From: Anas platyrhynchos
Lineage: Eukaryota; Chordata; Aves; Anseriformes; Anatidae
NCBI RefSeq assembly: GCF_047663525.1
Contig: NC_092588.1
Location: forward strand, 142,560,001-142,624,000
Reading direction: 5' to 3'
DNA: 64,000 nucleotides
Each line of letters begins with the position of its first letter. The stretch's first letter is position 1. Of the stretch, positions 50,121-60,360 are shown one piece after another. The notes beneath the pieces were generated by a model, which was not told where the DNA came from, made no database searches, and worked only from the letters and a program-made list of their open reading frames with translations. Made by a program: the position numbers and the translations under genes.

Positions 50121-51345
50121 TGTAGTGGGTTTACGTGGCAAGGTTTTGGTAGCAGGGGGCCATAGGGATGGTTTCTGCGAGAAAGATCTAGAAGCTGCCC
50201 CATGTTTGGGAAGGGCCCCATTGTTTTCCAGAGCTGAGCCAATAAGCGATGTTGTTTTGCGCCTCTGTGAGAGCATATTTAAGACAGGGAAAAAAACTCT
50301 GTGCCACACAGCAGCTGGGAGAGTGAGAAATGGCCTTGCAGGCACCAAGGTCAGTGTAGAAGGAGGGGGAGAGGTGCTCCAGGCGCCAGAGCAGAAGTCC
50401 CCTGAGGCCTGTGGTGAGGACCATGGTGAAGCAGGATGTCCCCCTGCAGCCCATGGAGTACCACGGTGGAGCAGGGTTCCACGCTGCAGCCCGTGGAGGA
50501 GACCACAGTGGAGCAGGTGGCCCTGCACCGATGGAGGCTGCTGCCTGTGGAAGACTCCTGCTGGAGCAGATTCCGGGCCGGACCTGTAGCCTGTGGAGAG
50601 GAGACCACACAGGAGCAGGTGACCTGGCAGGAGCTGCTGCCCGTGGGGGAGCCAGGTTGGAGCAGTTTTCTCCTGAGGGATGGACCCCATGGTATGGACC
50701 CATATCTGGAGCAGTTCTGGAAGAGCTGCTGCCTGTGGGAAGCCCACGCCGGATCAGTTCATCAAGGACTGCATCCCGTGGGTGGGACCCCACAGCACAG
50801 GGGACGAGAGTGATTGAGAAGGAGCAGCAGAGAAGTGCTGTAGACTGACCATAACCCCCATTCCCCCGTTCCCCTGCGCCGCTCGGGCGGAGGAGGTGGA
50901 AGAGGGTGGATGGGGGGGGGGAAGGTGCTTTTGGTTTCTTTCCTTTGTTTCTCACTTCTCTAGCTTGTTAGTAATGAGCAATAAATCTTACTATCTCCTT
51001 ATGCTGAGTCTGTTTTGCCCGTTACAATAATTATTGCGTGATTTTCTCATCCTTATCTCAACCCTTGAGCCCTTTTCACATATTTTCTCCCCATTCCTCT
51101 TTGATGAGGGGGAGTGAGAGAGCGGCTGTGGTGGAGCTCGGCTGCCCACTGGAGCGGAACCACGATAGTCCTTTTTGGCGCCCAATGTGGGGCTCGAGGA
51201 ATTTGAGATAAAGATGATAGTTACGAGCGGCGCAGGGGAAAACAATGGGGCCCTTCCCAAACATGGGGCAGCTTCTAGATCTTTCTTGCAGAAACCACCC
51301 CTATGGCCCCCTGCTACCAAAACCTTGCCATGTAAACCCACTACA
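50121..51345 (+). mobile_element. Rearranged ERVK-type element: LTR + primer site + inverted LTR end
   Basis: A ~1.04 kb LTR starts TGTAGTGGGTTTACGTGG. It carries an internal minisatellite (units like CTGCAGCCCGTGGAGGA / GTGGAGCAGG), a region with AATAAA near 50980, and the GTTTTGCCCGTTAC motif. It is followed by TGGCGCCCAATGTGGGGC at about 51176-51193, a tRNA-Lys-type primer binding site. About 45 bp later comes an inverted copy of the first ~110 bp of the LTR, ending CCACTACA. The unit is flanked by CCACC on both sides (50116-50120, 51346-51350). The large open frames inside are minisatellite shadows. Confidence 0.85.
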
Positions 51346-51350
51346 CCACC

Positions 51351-53096
51351 TCAAATACGAAGCCACTTTACAAATATCATTTCTCGATCTTCCATTTGCT
51401 TTGTCTCCCTTTTTCTCCATGTTGTCTGCTTCCCACACCTCCTAAACCCTTCTGCTAATTAAGTAGCAACAGATAATGTGCTTTAGATCTAGGATTTCAA
51501 TGTGATGTTCTGTGTGTTTTCTTTTCTTAGGTGTATTTCAGTACCAGCTTTGTTTTGTGGTTAGGAAGGATGTCGTACACCAAGAATGAGGAGGTTTCCT
51601 AAGGTTTCTGTTAGTAGAATAACTGTCTCACAGGAGCACTCTAAGAGTGAAATAGTTCATTCTTTCAAATTAGCTAAAGTTCTTGTAAGGCAACGTTCCT
51701 GCTCTACTCTTTACCTGACATGCACTGATAGTGAGAAAGAAGAGCTAAAGATCCAGAAGTAACCAAAATGTACTATGGAAACCTACTCTACCATCACCTG
51801 CTATGGGAAGTCATTTGAACAACTAAATAAAAGCTGACCAGGTGATTTGTACCCTGCCTGAAGCCTAAGTCCCACAGATAGCAAAACTGAGATCTTCCCA
51901 AAACCTGTCCAGTTTGAAACCTTAGCTCTTGCACAGATTTGGGTGAGAGACAGGATGATGAGGAAGAGTCTGAGCAGGCCCTGAGTGCATCCGCCCGAGG
52001 GGTTTGGCTGGCAGCACCCTGGACACATGAAGTGATGGCACAGCAGACAACAGCCCCATTCCCTGGGGAAGTGGGCAGAGGCTCCCAGCAGGACTGTGGG
52101 GAAGCCATGGCCAGGGCCCTGACCTGACTGGGGAAACTGAGCCTATGCCTGGCCATGGCCTTGATCTGGGTCCGGACTCCACCTGCGGGCCAACATCCCA
52201 GCCTGACCTTAGCCCATCCCAGTCCCCATAGCAGTGCCCGAAGCCTGGGCCTGGGGCTGTCCCCCCTGCCCCCCACAGCCCCTGCCCTGCCCTGCTCCCT
52301 GGCTTGGGCCATGGAGCTGCCAGGCCCTGTCCTGATGCCCCCAGGGAGTTCCTTGCCCTCACTGGGCCCTGTCAGAGGGGAGCATCAGAGCCAAGAGTTG
52401 CTGGGTTTAGCGATGGCTGACGATCAGATAGGTTCTGTTTTGTAGTGTGCTTTACTCATCGGATCTGAACTATCAGCAGGAAGACAGGCATAGAAATGCA
52501 CTCCTGAGGGTGCTAAACTTGTGAATGAGGAAAGGGTGCATGAAACCTAATAAAAGAGCCTGAGCTGACAAACAGCATGGGAGAAATAAGAATTTACCAG
52601 AAAATGATCAGTTTTCAGACATGCAAAATGTATTAGAGCAAAACTTGGTGGCATATTTTCTTCAGTTGCCACCTTCTTTGTAATGTGGTTCTAACTACTG
52701 AATTCCTAGCTGCCTGCCCTGAAGGTCATTGCCCTGTCATCTTGCTGGTGAAAAGGCACTGAACAAAGCACCTAGCAATCAAAATATCCCAGTTTCTGTT
52801 CTAAAATTTATTTTTTGTTGTCCTCCTGCTTTACAAAGGCCTTTAATGCTCAGATGATGGCCAGATAAAGAGTCTCAAAAACCACTTGTTATGCAACAGG
52901 GATTGAATTTTTCATGCAACTCAATCGCTGAACAACTAGTTACTCCAGGTCTCATCCTGGAGTTTTCTGGACTTGGCCATGTCTCTTTGGTTTACTCCTC
53001 CAGAGAGAACAGAGAAGGTCTCACCTCAGGAGAAGCATTAGCAGTGTTTGTGATGTACCAAAGGTCAGAAAAGGGAAAAGCTGGACACAAATGATA
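51351..53096. other. Intergenic, nothing recognised
   Basis: Includes a C-rich stretch at about 52180-52380. No gene or repeat family recognised. Confidence 0.5.
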
Positions 53097-54517
53097 TGGG
53101 GTGCTTTTACCCTGATATGCAGCTGAACTCCACCACAACCTCTCCCTCACTCCTCTTCCTCAAGGAAAAAGGAGAGAATACATGTATATGATAGAAAGGG
53201 CTCAAGGGTTGAGGTAAGAACAGGGAGGTCACTCACTGGTTATTGTCACGGGCAAAACACACTCAGCACAGGGAGATTATGCACATAATTTATTACCCAT
53301 TCCTAGCAGTCTAAAGCAGTGAGAAATGAAAAGCAAAATGAAAATACCTTCTTGCCATCCACCCGCTTCTACCTCCTTCCCCCAAGTGTCAAAGGGGAAC
53401 AGGGCATGGGGGCTGCAGTCAGTCCTTAACACTTCGCCATATATCCATATATCCAAAGCAAGCAGTCTGGCTGTCAAGCTGTGTGTGTCTGCTAGGAGAA
53501 GCGTTCCCTCTGTGCCCTCACCAGCCAGTGTGCAAGAAAGAATTGCTGTTCATAGACCTTCAGAAAAGTGCACACAAAGGAATGATAGGGAGGTGGCCTG
53601 GTGTGTAGGGCAGCCAGATGAGAGATGAATTCCTGGTTTCTACCACAGCAGCTTATCTGCTTCGATTATACAATTCTGAAGAAAGCCTGGTGCAATATTC
53701 TGGCACCAGGACCTGGAAGTAACATGCTTATTCAGGTTGAAGAAACTGCTATTCGATTTTGGAGCAAGGGGTTGCTCTTCTTGCTCTTTGGAGCAAGTGG
53801 TTGCTCTTCTGCTTGACGATGAGACTGGTATTTGCTGTGAATAAGGGCAGCAAATGTGAGTGAGCTGGATGCAAGAGGAGATGGTGTCAAGACAGAGGCA
53901 GTCGTGTTGTAAGAAAAGATGTGACTGCCTTATATGATATGTCAGAGTTGTCAACATGTATTAGGCATGGAGTGGGGCTTTTTAGGAATTTCTATGTTTA
54001 GCTGAGTTTTCTTTTTCATTTTTAGGAAGAATGAAATTGCATGAAACATTTTAACTGACTAGTCAATAAGCCGTTTTTATTGTACATCAGAATGATGGAC
54101 ACCTGCTCCACCAGGGGCTCCTCCACCCATGGGGGGGCTGCAGCATGGAGATCTGCTCCATGTGGGACCCATGGGCTGCAGGGGGACAGCCTGCTCCACC
54201 AAGGGCCTCTCCACAGGCTGCAGGGGAACTTCGGCTCTGGTGCCTGGAGCACCTCCTGACCTCCTTCTGCAGCGACCTTGGTGTCTGTGGGGTTGGTTCT
54301 CACTCTGGCGCAGCAGTTTTTTTTTCCCTTTCTTGAATCTGCTCTCACAGAGGCGCCAACAACATCTCTTATTGGCTGAGTTCTGGCCAGCAGCAGCTCC
54401 CTTTTGCAGCCAGCTGAAAGTGCCCCTTATTTAACATGGGGCCGCTTCTGGATTATTCCCAGAGTCCACCCATTGCAGCCCCCTGCTACAAAAGCCTTGC
54501 CATGTAAACCCAATACA
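53097..54517 (-). mobile_element. LTR of the same ERVK-type family, reversed, with foreign segment inside
   Basis: The left part (53097-53440) is the reverse complement of the LTR 3' end (compare 57085-57432). The right part (54102-54517) is the reverse complement of the LTR 5' half, ending near CATGTAAACCCAATACA. Between them about 660 bp of non-LTR sequence replaces, rather than splits, roughly 230 bp of LTR. Confidence 0.82.
53244..54101. repeat. 858-bp direct duplication, copy 2
   Basis: Second copy of 48006-48863. Here its LTR part is continuous with an LTR on the left, and its right end abuts LTR sequence, unlike copy 1. Confidence 0.92.
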
Positions 54518-54914
54518 CCATATCATCTTGGCTGGCACAGTTAACACTACTAATCTTTTCCTGAAACCTGAACAAGCACTTATGGCACAGCCAAGGTGCT
54601 GTGTCCTCCTTCAACTAACAGCACTCAGCACACTCTGATGCCGGCAAACCCTCATCCTTATTAATTTCTTAGAAGAACAGCAGAACAGCATTTTGCTTTC
54701 TTGCTTTAGTTTCAACCAACATAATTATGTGTACGGCTGCTGGAGGCCTGGAAGCTAGAGACAGGCAATGTGGAAGGAATACATGTACATGGATGCTGTT
54801 CATGTTTGTAGGGAGAAAATTCGTGCTGCCAAAGCCTAATTAGAGTTGAAGCTGGCTAGGTCTGTGGGAGACACTAAAAATTTTGTTTTGTTTTGTTTTT
54901 AAATATGTGAACAG

Positions 54915-56035
54915 AAAAAAGAGGACCAAAGAAAACATAGGTCCGCTACTTGATTGGGGAGGTCACCTCACAGACAAGGACATAGGCAAAGCAGAGACAT
55001 TTAGTGCCTTCTTTGCCTCCATCTGCAACACCTGACCGTGGGTTTCGGGACCCTGGGTGCCCTGAGCTGGAGGACTGTGATGGTGGGAATGACAAACTCC
55101 CAACCAACCCTGCACGTGTGTGGGATTTGCTGCTCCACCTGGATCCATACAAGCTCATGGGTCCAGATGGGATTCATCCCAGGTTACTTAGACAGCTGGC
55201 TGACATCATCGCGGGACCTCTCTCAGTTATTTTTCAGCAGTCTGGGTAATCTGGAGAGGTCCCAGTAGACTGGAAGCTGGCAAATGTTGCACCAGTTTTC
55301 AAGGACAATAAAGAAGACCCTGGCAATTACAGGCCTGTCAGTCTCACATCAGGGATCTGGGGGTTGTGGCTGATGGCAAGCTGAATATGAGTCAGCAGTG
55401 TGCCCTGGCAGCCAACCATATCCTGGGGTTGCATCAGGCGCGGCATTGCTAGTCGGTTGAGGGAAGTAATCGTCCCACTCTGCTGTGCGTTGGCGCAGCC
55501 TCACCTCGAGTACTGTGTGCAGTTCTGGGCACCACAGTACAAAAAGGATGTGAAACTGTTGGTGAGTGTGCAGAGGAGGGCTACAAAGATGGTGAAGGGC
55601 CTAGAGAGGAATACGTATGACGAAGACGTATGAGGAGTGGCTGAGGTCACTTGGCCTGTTCAGCCTGAAAAGAGGAGGCTGAGGGGAGACCTCATCATGG
55701 TCTACAGCGTCCTCATGAGGGGGAGTGGAGGGGCAGGCACCGATCTATTCTTTTTAGTGACCAGTGATAGGACCCACGGGAATGGTGTCAAGCTGCAACA
55801 GGGGAGGTTCAGGCTAGACGTAGGAAGAGGTTCTTCACTGAGAGGGTGGTCATGGACTGAAACAGGCTCCCCAGGGACATAGTCACAGCACCAAGCCTGT
55901 CGGAGTTGAAGAAGCGTTTGGACTGTGCACTTAGTCATGTGGTTCGAATTTTTGGGTAGACATGTGTGGTACCAAGAGATGGACTAGATGATCTCTATGG
56001 GTCCCTTCCATCTTAGGATATTTTATGATTCTATG
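54915..56035 (+). mobile_element. CR1 LINE with internal deletion (plus orientation)
   Basis: Carries degraded ORF2 pieces (GPDGIHPRLLRQLADIIAGP, then 'TTACAGGCCTGTCAGTCTC') and then jumps to the 3' part ([14 protein letters not shown]). It ends near TTTTATGATTCTATG. Most of the reverse transcriptase is deleted and the frames are broken. Confidence 0.88.
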
Positions 56036-56374
56036 TGAAATGGGTATTTCAACAGAAAAAAATAGTTTTGTTTTGCATCTGGCTGTTGATCATCATAATT
56101 TCATCATCTTGATTATTATGAGAAGCAATAGGATTTTGTGTGTGTGCGTGTGAACCATCATGATCTACACATGCAGCTCTATTTGACTTAATCTCACATA
56201 TTGACCACGAATCCTCATATAGATTATCACCACAAATTCTGCCTTAGCAATCATGTAAATAATAAATTTTCAGAAATGAAACCATACTTTACCACAGGCT
56301 CTCTTCCTCTTACAAAGATAACCCTTGAATAATGTATGTTCCTGTAATTCTGACCACTTCTGACACTTATATAT

Positions 56375-57432
56375 TGCCTTGGATTTAAGTAACAAGGTTT
56401 TTGGGGGAGAGTGAAGGTTGGGGAGGAGTGGGGGGTGTGGGGAGAGGGGCTACAGGGGTGTCCTCTGCGAGCAGAGCCCAGAAGCTGCCCCATGTCAGAG
56501 TAGAGCTGACTCCAGCAGGCCCCAAGGGGGACCTGCTGCTGGCCAGAGCTGAGCCAGTGAGCAACATTTTTTTCTGCCTCTGTGAGGGCAGATTCAAGAA
56601 AGGGGGAAAACAACAACTACAAAAAAAAAAAACCCTGCTGTGCCACAGCAGGTGGGAGAGAGGAGTGAGAACCAACCCCACAGACACAAAGGTCGCTGCA
56701 GCAGGAGGGGAAGAGGTGCTCCAGGCACCAGAACAGCATTTCCCCAGCAGCCAGTGGAGAGGCCCCTGGTGGAGCGGGCTGTCCCCCTGCAGCCCATGGG
56801 TCCCACAAGGAGCAGATCTCCACGCTGCAGCCCGTGGAGGAGCCCCCGGTGGAGCAGGGAGTTTGGGGGGAGCTGCCGCCCACCCGTGGGGGACCCGTGC
56901 TGGAGCAGTTTGCTCCAGGGGGATGGACCTTGTGGTACGGAGCAGTTCTTGAAGAGCTGTGGGAGTAGTTCTTGAAGAGCTGCTGCCTGAGGGCAGCCCC
57001 CACAGGCTCAGTTCGGGAAGGACGGCATCCCGTGGGAGGGATCCCATGGGGAGCAGGGGCAGAGAGGGACCGTGAAGGATCAGCGGAGTGAAAGTGTTAA
57101 GGACTGACTGCAGCCCCCAAGCCCTGTTCGCCTTTGACACTTGGGGGGAGGAGGTAGAAGAGGGTGGATGGCAAGAAGGTATTTTCAGTTTGCTTTTCGT
57201 TTCTCACTGCTCTAGCAGTAATAAATTAGAGTAGGTATTATCTAGGTAATAAATTGTCTGAATCTCCCTATGCTGAGCGTGTTTTGCCCGTGACAGTAAC
57301 TGGTGAGTGACCTTCCTGCTCTTACCTCAACCCTTGAGCCCTATCATATATTCTCTCCTTTTTCCTTGAGGAAGAGGAGTGAGGGAGAGGTTGTGGTGGA
57401 GTTCAGCTGCATATCAGGGTAAAATCACCACA
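56375..57432 (+). mobile_element. ERVK-type LTR copy (plus orientation)
   Basis: Diverged ~1.05 kb copy of the family seen at 50121. It has the same minisatellite core (CTGCAGCCCGTGGAGGAG), the motif GTGTTTTGCCCGTGACAG at about 57279, and the end GGTAAAATCACCACA. No internal proviral genes follow. Confidence 0.85.
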
Positions 57433-59049
57433 TACATCTACCTCAGATTCAAGTGTGTATCTCTGCCCAGTTGTGTACCTGGCCTCCCCCAAAGTCTCAA
57501 TAGCTGCAAACATTCTTCAAAAGAATGGACTCTGTGTATCTAGTGACAGACTTTTAAAACGTAGGCAGAAGAAGGAGGAAGTAATTTTGTATGTTGATCT
57601 AGAGGCTAATGCACGTACCTCACAAGTCTGTGATTACCATTACAGTCCTTTCACAAAAGGCCAGATTTCATACAGTTACCAATATGTATATATACCAGAT
57701 ACAAATCTATTACATATATATATAAAACTTATATATATACATAAGTGTATATATGCGTATATATATATATATACACACACATATATACCAGATAAAAATC
57801 TATTATGAGTGGGTACTCTCCCTGCCCCAAGTGAAATACAGGCATTGCTGCAAAAAGAATAAAACATCCATGGGGTCAGAACGAAGCAGGAGGACAAGAC
57901 AGCACAGAATCACTAGGAAGGTTTTGTACCTTCTTCCCTGAACTACTTTGATTTTTAGGCAGTAACTTTTCCATATGGAACCTAGAGCCTTGACTGGGAA
58001 CCAGAATCGATCATTTCCAACTCCTGAACAAATGCCCTAACCTTTAGGCTGCTTAGTCAAGCTCTTTTGTGCTTTCCCTCTTGGTGTCTCCTTTATTCTT
58101 CTTATGCAACCACCCTGCTAACGTGACTCAAAGCCATGCTCTACCACTCCAAGATAAGGCTTTAAGCAGTCAGATGCTTTGAAGAAGCTAGTGCCTCTCC
58201 ACATGATTGCTCTTCACTTCTTTTTAATTCCAGGTGCACGGAAGCATCCATCTGCAACCTAAAGATAAGTATGGAAAAGAGGAGATTATTAGTGCCACCC
58301 AGAATGGTCTTTACCTTTCATTTACTGGTAGGTAGGAGTTTCTCCCACTCCTTAACCTCTGCAGTTGTTGTTTTTCAGATTTCTGAGTATCCCACCCATT
58401 TCCTCAGCCCACTGGGGAACTGTACCACCCAGCTTTAGATTCTGGATTCTGTATTTTCTGAAGTCTGTAAACCAAACCCAAGAGTTACATGAGTGTTCAC
58501 CACTAAAATTTTCATGTGTATCTACCCACCAAATGGCAGTTTATACCTCTTTCTGGCTATAGTTTTACCATAAATCAACAGTGCTCTTCAGCAAGCAATA
58601 CCAAAATGTGTTGTGCCTTTTGCAAAAATGATGCAGCTCCCAAATGTTTTCATTTGCTTTTGCATTCTCCCAGCAGTGTTAGTGGGGGTCTGCCAACAGA
58701 ATTCAGACAGTGCTCTGAATATCAGGAAACTTCTACTGAGCTGGAAACAAACAAACAAACAAACAAACAAACAAAACACTAGAAAAGGAGGATTGCAATA
58801 TATCATGCTTCTAGAAAACTGAATTATTCCCTTACTGACTCCATACACAAGCCTAAGATGGCTAGTGGTCACATGTTTCTTTCTTTGAGGTCTCTCACGC
58901 CTGAAGCTGAAGGCATGTTTTCTTGCCCCATACACAAAGATGCTGAAGGCAAATAGATGGAGGATGCTGATAAGGTACACTTAGAGCACAATTCCTCCAA
59001 AAATTCCCAGTTCACCCAGGAGAAAACCCAAGTGGCTATGGGGATAAGA
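57433..59049. other. Intergenic with (TA)n and (AAAC)n tracts
   Basis: Imperfect TATA/TACA repeats at about 57685-57785 and a perfect AAAC tandem at about 58745-58775. No gene recognised. Confidence 0.55.
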
Positions 59050-59502
59050 TGTGGTGGTTTTACTCAGGTGGTCAGCCAAGCTCCTCCATAACTGCTCTCT
59101 CACTCCCCCTCTACAAAGAGGACGGGGGAGAAAATACAATGCAAAGGGCTCAAGGGTTGAGATAAGGATGGGGATATCACTCAACAATTATCATGACGGG
59201 CAAAACAGACTCAGAGTAGAGAGATAGTAAGATTTATTGCCTATTGCTAACAAGCTAGAGGAGTGAGAAACAAAGGAAAAAAAAAACAAAACAACACAAA
59301 ACCAACCAACCAACAAAACAAAAACATATTTTCCCATCCACCCTCTGCCAACTCCACCCCCCCATGCAGCACAGGGAAACGGGGAAATGGGGCTGCGGTC
59401 AGACTATAGTGCTTCTCCTCCACCACTCCTCGATCACTGTCTTCCCCATCTCCAATGGGATGCAGTCCTTCCCGAACTCATCCTGAGTGGGTTTTCCCGC
59501 AG

Positions 59503-59508
59503 GCGAAC
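59503..59508 (+). repeat. Target-site duplication, left (GCGAAC)
   Basis: Identical to 63006-63011, directly outside the TG...CA LTR ends. Confidence 0.95.
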
Positions 59509-59889
59509 TGTTGAGGGATTTCTTGAAACAGCAAAAATCCCATGGCTTGCTGTAGCTGAGCAAACCAAGCTACCAGGGCAACTATGAGAAGTTCCCATGA
59601 CAGTGTTCCCACATCGCCCAATTGAGGAACTCAGAAAAATATTGTTACCAGTAGCTGGCTTCAAGGACAAGGTCTATGTGACTGCTAATCACAAGGGGGT
59701 TGTTTTCTTGCAGGTGGGGTTGTTTTCTTGCAGTTGTTTGTCTGAGTGCTTTTGACCAATAATCTTGTGTGAAACACTGTCCACCCCTGTTAAGTTCTCT
59801 ATAAAAGTTAGGCTATTCGGGCAATAAAATGGAGCATGATCTGACTCTACTGTGTGTCTGTCGTGCTTTCGGCCGTGCTTCCTGCAACA
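59509..59889 (+). repeat. 5' LTR of the VLDLR-carrying provirus
   Basis: 381 bp with terminal inverted repeat TGTTG/CAACA. It contains GACCAAT at 59754-59760, TATAAAA at 59800-59806 and AATAAA at 59823-59828. The poly(A) signal lies just before the expected cap site, so R is short, as in avian alpharetroviruses. U3 holds a short direct duplication of GTTGTTTTCTTGCAG at about 59699-59733. I saw no difference from the 3' LTR when reading side by side. Confidence 0.95.
59754..59828 (+). promoter_or_regulatory. LTR core promoter and poly(A) signal
   Basis: CCAAT box, TATA box and AATAAA in standard order and spacing. Transcription is expected to start about 25-30 bp after TATAAAA. Confidence 0.75.
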
Positions 59890-59891
59890 TA

Positions 59892-59909
59892 TGGCGCCCG
59901 AACAGGCTG
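59892..59909 (+). other. Primer binding site, tRNA-Lys type
   Basis: TGGCGCCCGAACAGG, two bases after the LTR. It matches the 3' end complement of tRNA-Lys(UUU) for the first 15 bases and then diverges. Confidence 0.9.
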
Positions 59910-60360
59910 AGACCTGAACAAGGCCTGAACAGGACATCGCAGCGGGACAGACATCGCACCGGAGCAGGACATCGCAGCCGAGCACGGACATCGCAGCGGC
60001 GCCGGGGCAAACATCGCAGCGCAGCGGGACACCAGCGGCGCCAGCACATCGGAACGCAGGTAGACCAGGAGACCAGCGGCGCCGGGACCGGCGGCGCCGG
60101 GACCAGCGGCGCTGAGATCTCGCCGCGCCGTCGGGACTTCGGAGCGCCCATCCGACCGGCGCTTGAGCAGACCGGACACCGGCCCGGACACACGGTACAC
60201 AGGCCTCACGGTGAGACGCGGTACTCCCGCTGAGAGACGCGGAAAACGGTGGGACACGGGGTTTTGCGGCGGGACGTGGAATTGCGGAGGGCCGCGGGAA
60301 ACGGAGTTGCGGCGGGACGTGGAATTGCGGAGGGCAGCGGGAAATTGACGTGATCACGGT
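59910..60360 (+). other. Proviral leader, GC-rich with short repeats
   Basis: No gag ORF. It is filled with imperfect repeats of GGCGCCGGGACCAGC and of CGGGACGTGGAATTGCGGAGGG (twice, about 60273 and 60314). A packaging signal is the likely function by position; this is inferred. A very short upstream ORF starts at 59891. Confidence 0.7.

Noticed and set aside
50188..50955. 255-codon minus-strand ORF and several 120-215-codon ORFs on both strands
   Set aside because: All fall on the GC-rich minisatellite of an LTR. Overlapping open frames on both strands with Pro/Ala/Gly/Ser-rich content are shadows, and no domain is visible.
57685..57785. TA-rich alternating tract as a possible hairpin RNA or CRISPR-like array
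   Set aside because: Imperfect TA/CA dinucleotide repeat with no spacer structure; ordinary vertebrate microsatellite.
58981..59049. Possible continuation of the right inverted-repeat arm left of the split LTR
   Set aside because: Only about 10-12 bases (TATCCCCATA) resemble the left arm's continuation, and similarity then stops. Too short to claim.
59829..60233. 134-codon plus-strand ORF in U5/leader, considered as gag remnant
   Set aside because: It starts in the LTR and consists of GC-repeat translation (Arg/Gly/Thr); no matrix or capsid features.
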